A stretch of DNA of 64,000 nucleotides from Helopsaltes ochotensis (Eukaryota > Chordata > Aves > Passeriformes > Locustellidae): assembly GCA_013400155.1 (NCBI GenBank), contig VXBM01000763.1, positions 361,232 to 425,231 of the forward strand, in the 5' to 3' direction. The translations under genes and the position numbers were made by a program. Shown in pieces: positions 25,924 through 36,349 of the stretch; position 1 is the stretch's first letter, and the number at the start of each line of letters is the position of its first letter. The notes beneath the pieces are model-generated. The model was given only the letters and a program-made list of their open reading frames with translations, was not told where the DNA came from and ran no database searches.

Positions 25924-27981
25924 CTGGTGGAAAACAGGAGACACAAGAGAGAAAGTCATCTTCTGCGACAGCGGGCCCCACTGCTGACAGATAAGCAGCA
26001 TCCATGCCTTGTCCAACTGGCACAGAACCCACATCTCTCCCGCACCTGTTCCTCCTCCCTCTGTTGTACATGGGATCCAAAACCTGTCTCCAGGACATTT
26101 CCACCTCCTTCCCTCCTATGCCCTAGTGAACCTTAAGGCCATAGAAGAAGAGGATCTCCCCATCCCAAAGCACAAACAGATCTGCATCCCTACCTCTGAC
26201 CTGGCTAAAGAGAACGTGAAGAGGGGCTTCCCTTGCTCTGGCTGCCTCACAGAAGCTGAGGCACTTACAGCCATCTCAGCAGAGGGTGACAAGGCAGTGC
26301 CCGGGTCATGGGTCATAGAAAAGCTGATGGAGAGGCAGGCTGGCACACTCAGGCACACGGAGGGGACGGCAGGCCAGCAGCACTGAGCTGCGGGGGCTGC
26401 AGGCAAGCTGCACAAGCCTTGGTGCGAGTGCTGTGGTGGCCTCAGCTGTCCCCACTCGCCTCCTGCCCACGGCCGGGACTGGCGCAGTGACCCCACAACG
26501 TCCCGAGAGGCTCCAGCCCGGCACGTCCCGGCCCCGCCGGGCCGGACCAGCGCTGTCCGGGCGCGCCTCCGCCCACTCCCGGGCACCGGCTGTGCCCCGG
26601 GGCCGGCGCGGACAGCGGCGGGCAGGGAGGGGAGCCGTGAATCACGGGCCGAAGGAGCCGGGCCTTGCACAACCGGCGCTCCCGGGCTGCTCGGGGAGGG
26701 GAGAGGGCTGGGGCCAGCCCCCGCCTACACCTCCGGCGGGGCAGCGCCGGGCCGGGCCGGGGCCAACGGGGAGGGTCACAGCACAGCGCCCGGGGCAGGG
26801 GACGGGGGAGAGCGGTCTCCTCCCTGCGCTGGCCCCGAGGGGACGGGAGCGCGGTCTCATCACAGCATCCAACCAGAAGGGATGGAGAAACGCGGTCTCA
26901 TCATAGCGCTGGCCCCGAGGGGACGGGGAGCGCGGTGTCAGGGCAGCGCCCGACTAGAAGTGGACAGGGGACCCGCCGGCCACGGGGACGCTGCCGCCCC
27001 TCTCTCTGCGCCCGGTGTCCGCACCCGGCGTTCCCCGCTGCCCGGCCATCCCTCCCGCCCGGCGCGGCACCTCACCGGGGTCGTCCTCGTCGCGGGGCAC
27101 CTTTCGGAAGCAGTCGTTGAGGCTGAGGTTGTGGCGGATGCTGTTCTGCCACCCGGCCTTGCTGCGCTTGTAGAAGGGGAAGTTCTCGGCCACGTACTGG
27201 TAGATGTGGCTGAGGGTGAGCTTCCTCTCGGGCGCGCTCTGGATGGCCATGGCGATCAGCGCCGAGTACGAGTAGGGCGGCCGCACCAGCTTCAGCAGCT
27301 CCTCCTGGCTGGCCAGGCTCAGCCAGCTCAGCTCCGCGCCGCCCGCCGACGGCGAGCCGGGCGCCGGGGGCGAGCCCACCAGCTGCCCGCCNNNNNNNNN
27401 NNNNNNNNNNNNNNNNNNNNNNNNNNNNNNNNNNNNNNNNNNNNNNNNNNNNNNNNNNNNNNNNNNNNNNNNNNNNNNNNNNNNNNNNNNNNNNNNNNNN
27501 NNNNNNNNNNNNNNNNNNNNNNNNNNNNNNNNNNNNNNNNNNNNNNNNNNNNNNNNNNNNNNNNNNNNNNNNNNNNNNNNNNNNNNNNNNNNNNNNNNNN
27601 NNNNNNNNNNNNNNNNNNNNNNNNNNNNNNNNNNNNNNNNNNNNNNNNNNNNNNNNNNNNNNNNNNNNNNNNNNNNNNNNNNNNNNNNNNNNNNNNNNNN
27701 NNNNNNNNNNNNNNNNNNNNNNNNNNNNNNNNNNNNNNNNNNNNNNNNNNNNNNNNNNNNNNNNNNNNNNNNNNNNNNNNNNNNNNNNNNNNNNNNNNNN
27801 NNNNNNNNNNNNNNNNNNNNNNNNNNNNNNNNNNNNNNNNNNNNNNNNNNNNNNNNNNNNNNNNNNNNNNNNNNNNNNNNNNNNNNNNNNNNNNNNNNNN
27901 NNNNNNNNNNNNNNNNNNNNNNNNNNNNNNNNNNNNNNNNNNNNNNNNNNNNNNNNNNNNNNNNNNNCCGGCAGCGGCCAT
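25334..27981 (-). CDS. FOXI3: Forkhead transcription factor FOXI3 (two exons, exon 1 interrupted by an assembly gap)
   Basis: Encodes a class I forkhead DNA-binding transcription factor acting in the nucleus; in vertebrates FOXI3 works in pre-placodal ectoderm, pharyngeal arch, inner ear and skin appendages (family knowledge). Exon 1 gives the forkhead core (starts VRPPYSYSALIAMAIQSAPE, recognition helix WQNSIRHNLSLNDCF). Exon 2 completes it (GKGNYWTLDPNCEKMFDNG), followed by the basic cluster RRKRKRR and a Ser/Pro-rich tail ending NSLIYTRDGTEV. FOXI3 rather than FOXI1 is favoured by the RRKRKRRSE context, the STPSCLSTFF segment and the VNSLIY tail. The splice is canonical: donor after 27076, acceptor before 25923, restoring DDP-G-KGNYW. 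The N-terminus is largely in the N run. An ATG at 27981 is a possible start but is out of frame with the forkhead across the stated gap length, so start and protein length are unresolved. Confidence 0.93.
25924..27075 (-). other. FOXI3: FOXI3 intron
   Basis: The single intron (1,152 bases, GT-AG) splits a Gly codon within the forkhead; I believe this position is shared by FOXI genes. Its 5' half is very GC-rich and holds a minisatellite; the half near exon 2 is ordinary sequence. No other gene is seen in it. Confidence 0.9.
26770..26970. repeat. GC-rich ~40-bp minisatellite in the FOXI3 intron
   Basis: Tandem units begin with gcggtctc or gcggtgtc at 26812, 26851, 26892 and 26932, giving periods of 39, 41 and 40. 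A more diverged unit precedes them from about 26772. Two unit types alternate: one contains ctggccccgaggggacggg, the other ccaaccagaagggatgg or a relative, hinting at an ~80-bp higher-order unit. Confidence 0.8.
27076..27391 (-). CDS. FOXI3: FOXI3 exon 1, sequenced 3' part (forkhead core)
   Basis: The readable part of exon 1 runs from the edge of the N gap to the donor. It encodes a Gly/Pro-rich linker, the pre-forkhead motif AELSWLSLASQEELLKLVRP and the forkhead up to DEDDPG. The last codon is split 1/2 across the intron (CCC G, then gtgagg). The forkhead has no substitution at the DNA-contacting helix compared with FOXI proteins as I recall them. Reading is continuous with no stop. Confidence 0.95.
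27392..27967. other. Assembly gap (576 N) inside FOXI3 exon 1
   Basis: An unbroken run of N lies between two GC-rich flanks. It removes the N-terminal coding region of FOXI3. The stated length is inconsistent with the reading frame if the ATG at 27981 is the start, so it is probably an estimate. Confidence 0.99.
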
Positions 27982-28500
27982 GGGGGAGGGACCGGCGGGG
28001 GAGCTGCGGGAGGCGCCAGGGATTTGGCTCCCGGCGGCGCGGGGGCAGCATCCCCGAGCCGGACCCGCCCCCCGTGCTGTGCCCGTGCCCCCAATTCCCC
28101 GGCCTGGGGGTCTCTGCCGGCGCTGCCCGGTCTGCCCCGCACCGGCCGCCCCCTCCCCGGAGCTGTCCGCGCTGCCGGGATGCTCGGGGATGCCGTTCCG
28201 GCTTTCCCACGGGTGCGATCGCCCCCGATCCGTTCGGCCCCGACGCTGAGGGCGGAGGGGGATGCGCATCCCTGCGGCTCCTCCGACGGCAACGCCAAGG
28301 GAGGAATCCGCCTAAACTCTCCTCTTGAAGTGTAGTTTTGCCACCCGTCTCCCAACAGCCGGGGCTGAGATCGCAGCTCATTAGCTTCGGATAAGGAATT
28401 GCCCGAAATTAAACAAGCAAACACCACCGGCGTCTTCGCTCGTACCGGCGGGCGGAATGGGCTGGAGGGCGCGGGGCGAGATTTAGTGAATAAAAGTTAT
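27982..28500 (-). promoter_or_regulatory. FOXI3 5' flank / probable 5' UTR and core promoter
   Basis: CpG-dense to about 28330, then falling to average composition. On the minus strand this lies directly upstream of the possible ATG at 27981. The three open frames that span it and the N run are artefacts of GC content and N translation. A TATA-less CpG promoter is inferred. Confidence 0.5.
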
Positions 28501-29048
28501 TTTCGCCTTTGTGCTCCGGGGCAGCCTGACGGAAAGCGCATCAATTTTGCAGAGAAAAAGCTCTCGGTGTTCATAAGGATCCCGACACCCGGGATCTACA
28601 CGAGGGCGACCTCCGGCAAATCTTCTGGTCCGGGGCAAAGCACACGTGTAGCAACAAAAATACGGTCAGTGATGCGGGAGGATTTAGAGACTTTGTCTAA
28701 ATACCAGGTATATGAAATGTACCTTTCATCCCCCGTTCTTGAATGGAGTTGTTATTCAGTTTTCTGCTGGTAAAAAATGACAAAAAAAAGAAAAACTTTC
28801 CTAGTGTATACACAAATCGCTCTCTGCAAGCGCCGAGTGTCTTGGTCTGACAGGATTTGGGGCAGAGAGGAGAGTTTGCGAAAAATCTTTGCATTTTATG
28901 TCTTCCATAAAACAGTTATAACAGTCATAAAAGCACGTGAAGCTTTCTCGAGCTGACTTCAATCCCAAATTTTCATCCCCTGTGTGATTTGAGCAGAGAT
29001 ATAATAGCCGAAGGATTTTCAACTTAGTATTTAGTTTAAAACAAGTGA

Positions 29049-29082
29049 ATAATTTTTTTTTTTTTTTTGAGAGAGAGAGACA
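29049..29082. repeat. Poly(T) followed by (GA)n
   Basis: About 20 T followed by gagagagagaga, roughly 1.1 kb upstream of the possible FOXI3 ATG; a T/G-rich tract with GT repeats follows at 29160-29240. Confidence 0.85.
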
Positions 29083-32000
29083 GAAAAACTTAAAAGTGAC
29101 TGGATTAAAGAATTAGGATTTGGGGCTATTTGGGGCTTTCTCCTTCAATCATGAAGAGAGGTGTTTGGTTTGGGGGGTTTGTTGAGGGTTTCGTTTTGTT
29201 TTGTTTTCTTGGGTTTTTGTGTGTGTGCATGTGTGTTTTTTTCTTTTTCTGTTGTTATTTTATTGCCGTCACTGTTGCTGTTGCTGATTTTATTTTGCAT
29301 CCCTTGGGGAAAGATCTTCCCGTGTGTGTTTGGATACCCAGAACAGCGGGAGAAAAGTTTACATTACGTCTCACAAGGTGCCTTTTCCCTTCTCAGCTTC
29401 CTTCTCTTTAAGATTTATAACAGTTCCTCATCTTTTTCAGAGCAGGGTCGCGCTGGAAAATGCCGGTTTGGAGTCTGACGGGACAACAGGCACACAAAAC
29501 AAGCAGTTTACGGGGAAATCACAGCTAGAAAGGACATTTAAAGGACAAGGAACAGGTAGACTTTTAAAAAACAATTTCCCTCTGAGTCTGAAGAGCTAAG
29601 TCGAAAATATTGTTCTCTAAAATCACAACAAATTTGTGTTTATCCGTTCGGCCAAACCCCCCGCGATCGTTGCAGCAGGGAGAGGAGCAGTCAGTGGTCT
29701 CGCCGTATTGCTCGAAATTGAGGTTTTTGCTCCAGGGATTTGATGTTTTCGGGCAAAGGCAGAGCCATCTAGAGGAACAGCCCGGCTATGGCCAGGCGGG
29801 GAAGGCAGTTTCCCTCACAGGCATGGGGTGCTGCCTTCGAGCTTCCCTTCGCTGATTTCTCTGCCTCCAACAAAGGAAACAGGTTAGAAAATAATGCTGA
29901 ATTAGCTCTCATAAAAATGCGTGTCCTCAGAAAACTCCAGCTTGCTTTACCAAATATTAAGGAATGTGAAACAAAAATAGCTTTAGAGGGGTTATTACAT
30001 TGCTGGGATGGCGTGGATATGGAAACCAACACTTAATTTAAAGAGTGGAGAGAATAAAGCTTTGATGGTGTGACGGCTGTAAAAACATTTAATTTTCTTA
30101 ATGCATTTATCCTGCAAGTAGCATGCAGTGTTGCCTCGAAACATCATCAGCTCTCAGTACAGACCTGTTGCTGCTCCCTTCTGCCAAAGCATGAGGAGAG
30201 CATGAAGAGATCCAGCACTCTGCCCCTCTGCTTTCTAAATGCTGCTTTATTTTCCAGAGAGCTCTGGGAGACGTTTGCCTTGCAGAAACGCACCGGGGAG
30301 CTGGCGAGAGATGACAAAGGCAAAACTGAAATCAGTTTCAAGGTGAGAGTCAGAGGACACTGTCCATCACTGGGAGCAGATTTGGGGCTGGGTTTCAGCA
30401 GCTTTGTTGGCTCTGTGAGTGGGCAGTGAGGTGTGCTGGGTGGAGGAGCCCGTGGCACCCTGAGTTGGGCTGAGCTGTATCCCCAGCCAGCTGGGATTGA
30501 GTGCAAACCTCTGCAGCCAGCTGCCTTGGAGAGTGTTTCAAGGCTTCCCAAGCTGCAGGAGAGGAAGATCCTCCTCCCCATCCTTGCCTGGTGCTGTCCC
30601 CACTGTTGGCTTAGGTGCTGTGCCTGTCCTTGTCGTGCACACAGCAAGCACTTTCCCCCTGCAGGAAGGCGCTGGCTGTGCCTCTAGGCCCTGCTCCTCT
30701 GAACATGCAGGTACAGGCTCCACTTTCCTGCCGTGGATCCTGGGTGTGTGTGCAGCTGAACACAACAGAAACCTGAAAATGCTTCAGACCCGAGCGCCCA
30801 GCCCAGCAGTGGGAACAGATACCTGCACTCACCTGGACCTCTCTCCACTTCCCAAGGATGCTGAGCTCTAGGCACAGGGTTTGTGTTGGGGGACAGAACA
30901 CAATAGCTCATATTGGCTTCTGTTGGCTTTACCAGGAGGATGGAGAAACCAGGATCCCTTCAGTGGCTCCAGATTTCTGCAGGTTTGTTTTGTTTTGGCT
31001 GCATTTGCAATCTAAATCTCGCTTTTCCCCCAGGGCTGGCAAGGAGCAAGGTGGTAATTCCATAGTCCACACAAAATCTGCTCAGTAAAAATTCTTTTAT
31101 ATCTTTCTCCAGAGTTATCAGTGAAATTGGGGATGAGTTCTTTATCCTCAGAGGCAAGATGGAAAAATTATCCTTTCTATTGAAGTACTTCAGTGTCTCC
31201 ACCCTAAAGAACAATAAGGAATTGACTAAGAGCAGCTCAAATTAAATTTAAGATTTAGTATCCCTCCCTTACTTAGAGCCAAGCATATTCCTCCCTATTC
31301 CTCCCTATTAATATGCTGTAAGAACATCTATTTTTTTCACTCAGCCCCTGATTTGTCCTGCAAATGGCTAACAGAGGATATCTGATGGTGTGCAATAGAT
31401 GTTTCACTGGTGTGAATTTGGGAAGGGTGCTCTGTGTACGTGTGTGTACACAGGTTAAAGTAATTTTTATCCCTTATCTAAGGAGAATGATGTATATTCC
31501 TCCCTCTCTGTATCTAGTCATCTGCTGGACTGAAGTTCTGGCAATCTAATTTTGCCAGCTTACCTTACGATAAGATCAGAGGTTTTCAAACCTTTTTCTT
31601 TTTTTTTTATTTTTCAGACTGTGATGTTTCCTGGGGAGGTGTCCTCATCCCACGATGTTGAGGCTACCAACAACAGGCTTGGTTTGGTTTTGGGTTCACA
31701 GTCTCTGGTAAACTCTGCTGGCTGCAAACTGAGAGTTAACGTTTTGGATTATTTGTATTAATATTTTCTCAGTGCGATTCTATGCTGCTGAGTGTCACGG
31801 AGCCCCTGGACTCAGCCACAAAGCGAGGAATAAATCATAGCTCACCACAAGCTGTAGTTGCTGCAGCACTTTTGGGCTGCTGGGAGCAAACACCCTGGCT
31901 GAAAGGAGCAGTGTCTGCTCTGCGTCCACTTCTCACTGGGTTTTTATGGCTGCTGTGCTGGCACAAGTGTTCCTGTGGCTGACTGGGGCACTAATCCGGT

Positions 32001-34642
32001 TTGAGAAGAACACCTTCTTCCCAATCCCTTTTTTCCCCTCCTTTTTCTTATCCCCTCAGGTTAGCTTTAGCCTGGGCCTGCCTAGCCCCTTCCTGAGTGA
32101 GAGCTTGTTAGCGACTGATTAGCCGAGGTTTTGATAAAAGCTTCATTGTTTGTAACCCCTGTAAACTACCCGGAGCTGTGCTCCTAATAAAAGTGGGATT
32201 AAATAGACACCTTGGGAGTGAGACAGTTGCAAGTGGGAATTTCAGAGGTTTGAGGGGCTGAGGGATGTGGCCAGGCTTCAGTAACTCTGTGATTTTAGCA
32301 AAACTGGGAAAGAAGCCTGACTTTTGTGGTGTTTTTGGGGAAAAGGAACCTGGTGGGAGACAGAAGGAAGTCACCTGTTTGTGGCTGGATTAAGAACATG
32401 CTCCAGGGGTTTGGAAACATGTTGGCAGAAGTTCTCAGCACCCTGCATTCCTCCAGCCTCCCCTCAGGCTTACGATTCATAAAAAGTATTTTAAAATCCT
32501 CACTCTGGACACATGAATTTAATCCGTCCTCGTTTTATTTTTGCAGCAGTAAAAAAGTCCACCTGGCAATGACGTGTGCCTGACTTCGTACTATTGGTTT
32601 GTGTCTTTTCTGAGAGGAATGTTAAGCAAGGGGCAAGAAATTGACCTGGGCTGAAATAAAGCATCTCCATGCTTTTTAAATGTTTTTTGTGTGTAATGGG
32701 ATATTTGAAATAGAGCTTGGTGCTCTGGGCTGGTTATTCCATAGTGATCACACCCATAGGGTAAGGTAAAGGCCAAAATCTTTTGGTCCTAATTCATCTG
32801 AATAAGCCACCTCCACTCTGGAACGAGTAATAGAAACGGAAAAACATAAATTTATGGTCAGCTAAGGTAAAAATAATCAAAACTGTTAGTAGATAAAGGC
32901 AGTGGCTGCCATCACCACCACCACAAGGAAACGGAGGAGTATTAAATTAGTATTTCTTTTCCATGTTTGTCTGGGGCAGAAAAAATCAGATAGTGTGTTA
33001 GTTTCAGGTGCTGACAAAAGAGCATTTTGGGCTCCATTAATAACTAGAGATTATATTAAATAGCAACCACATAAATGAAATGTTTTATGATCAGCCAGTC
33101 CCGGTAATTCACAGCCAAGGGTTTCAGAAGTCTCTGAACCAGGAACGTTAATGCTGGCTTTTCATGTTGGGACACTTGGAGGATTTTAGAGCACTAAGAA
33201 AGCTGATATTGGCTCATTATTTAAAAGCTTTGGGCAAATGATTCAGTGATGCTCAGACTTACTGCCCTTCATTGTTAAAGGCAAGAAATGTATAGGTGCA
33301 TCGCTTAATTAATGATTAATTTCCTTCTTAAAGGAAGGCAATGAAACTGATGCCAACGAGTCCGTGTCGATAGAAAATAGACCCTGTCAAATTAATTTGC
33401 TGTTGTTTTCCAGCAGGAGGGAGCAGCTATTGAGGTAACTGATTTCTGAAAGTGCTTGATTTGTTCCTTCTTGGAGGTGGATTTTACAAACTGGTATAAA
33501 ATCACCATGGTGCAAATTAAGTGGATCCAACTGGTTACACCAAGATCTCAGAATTTCACCATGAAAAATGAATCCTTGAGTCTCTTCTCAGGGAAATTTG
33601 GTGGAAATAGGTTTAGGAGGAAAATAAAGGATCATTGTCTACCAAATGTGAAGGAGTCTAAAACTGAGGCTATGGAGTGTTTAGTAAGGAAGAGAACAGT
33701 TCACTGACACAGAGCTATTTCTGCCTGGGAATGAGGGGCAAATGGGCAGCGTGTCTTTGATATGGAAAAGCAAAAGGACACCTTTAGGAAAAAAAGCTGA
33801 TATTGAAGAGGTGATGGAGTCTGTATAAAAAAATTAATTTTTTTAAAGGTTATTGTGTTTCTTGAGAACAATCAACTGTTCCTTGTTGTGCTTTTGGGGA
33901 GAATGAGGCACACGAGTAAGAAATTATAACTCCATATTGATGCTGTATGAAATTGTGATGTCACCTCTAAAATCATGAGTAGCAGGGTAAAATAACAGGG
34001 ATGAAGTTGTTTATTATCCAGTTAAATACAATACAAATATGCCACAGGATTTAAACTAAAACTGGGACCACATTTGCGAGCAGATACCACCACACAATGT
34101 GCAGCTATACCTTGAAGCTTCTCAAGGAATTCTCTTTAATTACTTACAGGAAGAGAATATTATGGGTGACTTATTTGTAGTCTATAAATATCTGTGCAAG
34201 AGCTGGAGCTTGAGGATAAAGGACAAAGTCAGAGCAGGAATCAGGGGCCAGAACTGAAGCAGGACAGAGAAAAGGGGCTCAATCCAGCTGGTGACACAGA
34301 GATAGCTGACCACAGTGACACTATAAAGGCTACTGTAAAGAAGCATTTTGAAGTCTGTTCACTCCTCTTGGCTGTCTGGTGTCTCCAACTTGGTCAGTGG
34401 CTGATGAGGGGAAGTGGTCCAGCAAAAGGATTTGCTGCTAATGGAAGCTTTGGCCAGCAGAAACAGGAGTCTGAGATCAGTTTGGGTAAAATCTCACTGC
34501 TAATGAGCCAGTTAAAGATGTTCCAGCATAATCCTGTGTGCCTTTGAAAATCAGGAGGACAGACAAGGAGTGACACTGCATGGGAAAAACCTTGTTCTAA
34601 GACAGTGATGCAAAACATAAGAGAGGCATCAGCAGGAATCAG

Positions 34643-34730
34643 AAAAACCCCAAACAAACAAACAAAAAAAGCCCACCAAAAAACCCCCAAAAACCATAAA
34701 AACCAAATCATAAAAAAACCCAAGTAAACT
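34643..34730. repeat. A/C-rich low-complexity tract
   Basis: caaacaaacaaacaaaaaaagccc and aaaaaacccccaaaaaccata units; same style as the tract near 14.9 kb. Confidence 0.8.
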
Positions 34731-35284
34731 CAAGATTTGTCACCTTAGAGAAATCAGCCTTTCTGTTCAGGGCTGTGGAGCAGGTTCCCTGATGCTCACA
34801 GCTCTACGACTGATGCTGAGGAAGAACGTCCTTGATTTCTTTGAAGAGTTTCAGGTGATTTTGCTACCAGTCAAGGCATGCCTAAGCCTGACCTTGGGAG
34901 TGAACCACTCATGTGCCCAGTGACTCACATTTGTGACTGACTGGCACATGTCAAAAACTGGCAAAGACAATACTAGCCAGGACAGATATGGCAAGGGCTT
35001 GCAGGCTCTCATGAGCCTCTACAGGCTCTACATAAGCAAAAGAAGTGCAAAAACTAAACAGTCAACAGAGTTGAAAAGCTCTGATTGGCATTTAGGAAGA
35101 CCAAAATTAGCAAGGAGAGGAAGAGCAAGACCTGGGTTTCCCCTGGGGTCTTCTACATTAATGTTGAAAAGATCTCGCTGCTTTCAGAGAAGGACAGGCT
35201 GAAGAGATGGGGGAAATATAACCAAAGATTTTAAAGATGACCCATCAAGAGATTTAGAGATTCTCAGTGTTTGGGAGATTATAA

Positions 35285-35700
35285 TGATTCAGAAGCAGGC
35301 TGACAAGAAAATCTTGAGTGCAAAGAAGACTGAGAGAATTGGAATTGTTTGGCCTGAAGAAAAGAAGGCTCTGAGGTGACCTTATTGCAGCTTTTCAGTA
35401 CCTGAAGGGAGACTACAAGAAAGCCGGAGAGGGACTTTTTACAGGGGCATGTCATGACAGGACAAGGGGGAATGGCTTTCAACTGACAGAAGGCAGGTTT
35501 GGATTGGATATTCAGAGGAAATCCTTTGTGAGGGTGGTGAGGCTTTGGAGAACTTGCCTCATCCCTGGAAGCGTTCAAGTCCAAGTTGGATGGGACTGAG
35601 AACAATCAGGTCTAGTAGAAAATGTCCTTGCCCATGCTAGGGGTGTTGAAACTGGATGATCTCTAGGGTTTTTTCCAAGCCATTCTATAATTCTATTAAA
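35285..35700 (+). mobile_element. CR1 LINE 3' end
   Basis: Follows the CR1 order: tttggcctgaagaaaagaag, aggtgaccttattgcagctt, gacaggacaagggggaatgg, aaggcaggtttggattggat, then ccaagccattctataattct at the end. 5' truncated and diverged. Confidence 0.85.
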
Positions 35701-36079
35701 GGTCAGGAGACTGAAGAATTCTGAGGGGCTGAGAATGGATTGATGTGGCTGTGGCATGGGTCACTGGCCCAACCAGGCACCTGTATGTTATCAGGAAAGA
35801 AAAGATCCCTTAAGCAAGGAAAAGGGTTCCTAATAGGTGAGTTCCCACAAGAGACCTTCCAAACATTCTGTGTTTCCTGACACCCAAGCAAATTCCTCAC
35901 TGTGCTCCTTGCTGGAGGAGTCAGAAGGTAGACTCATTTCCACAAAGCAAGAGGGACAGTACAGCAAAACCAGTGCAAGAGGCTGATCCCTGGCAAGTTC
36001 AGAGATATCAAGAAGCACTTCATCTCTTCAGTTGCACAATTTCAAGAAGTCATTTGACCCGGTGTGTTGCAATTGGTGT

Positions 36080-36345
36080 GTGGAGTGTCCTAGGGCTATA
36101 TGATATGTGTAAGAAGCTGCTGAAGAACATTATGAAGAGGTGAGGTCAGCAGTGCTGGTCAAGAACAAGCTGAACAACTGGTTCAACACAACGACCGGTA
36201 GCAAACAGGGTGACTTGATAATTCACAGTAACTTCTGGAGCTGCCTGCAGAAAGCAAAGGACGAAGTTACAGCTACTGAAGACTTTGGGCAAAGACAGAA
36301 GATCAAAAACCTGGAGATGATCACATCTCCAGTGGTGGTGCCTGT
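36080..36345 (+). mobile_element. Decayed non-CR1 LINE reverse-transcriptase relic
   Basis: The frame from 36140 reads VKNKLNNWFNTTTGSKQGD, the layout of the LINE 'W/F ... T-G-x-x-Q-G' RT motif. It continues to QRQKIKNL, then, after a small deletion, gatgatcacatc (DDHI), matching the NLRFADDI catalytic box. It differs from the CR1 fragments here and resembles R4/Dong- or L2-like elements; the clade is not determined. Confidence 0.5.
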
Positions 36346-36349
36346 TCAC

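Larger units (their letters stand above)
26440..28330. promoter_or_regulatory. CpG island over the FOXI3 intron, exon 1 and promoter flank
   Basis: Dense CpG and GC-rich sequence on both sides of the N run, covering the 5' half of the intron, exon 1 and about 350 bases upstream of the possible ATG. This is typical of a developmental transcription-factor promoter. No TATA box was identified on the minus strand, so the transcription start is not placed. The GC content probably explains why the assembly failed here. Confidence 0.75.
28500..35284. other. Intergenic upstream of FOXI3
   Basis: AT-rich and mostly repeat-free, with T/GA and T/G tracts at 29.05-29.24 kb. The stretch 32820-33440 has many TAAT/ATTA words (for example ttaattaatgattaattt at 33304-33321). 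Position makes FOXI3 enhancers plausible, but nothing proves it. No gene is seen. Confidence 0.5.

Noticed and set aside
25283..26136. Plus-strand frames opposite FOXI3 exon 2
   Set aside because: Shadows of the GC-rich, Ser/Pro-rich FOXI3 coding strand.
26882..28427. Frames of more than 300 codons spanning the N run
   Set aside because: Length comes from translating N as X. Only the minus frame carrying the forkhead is real, and only outside the gap.
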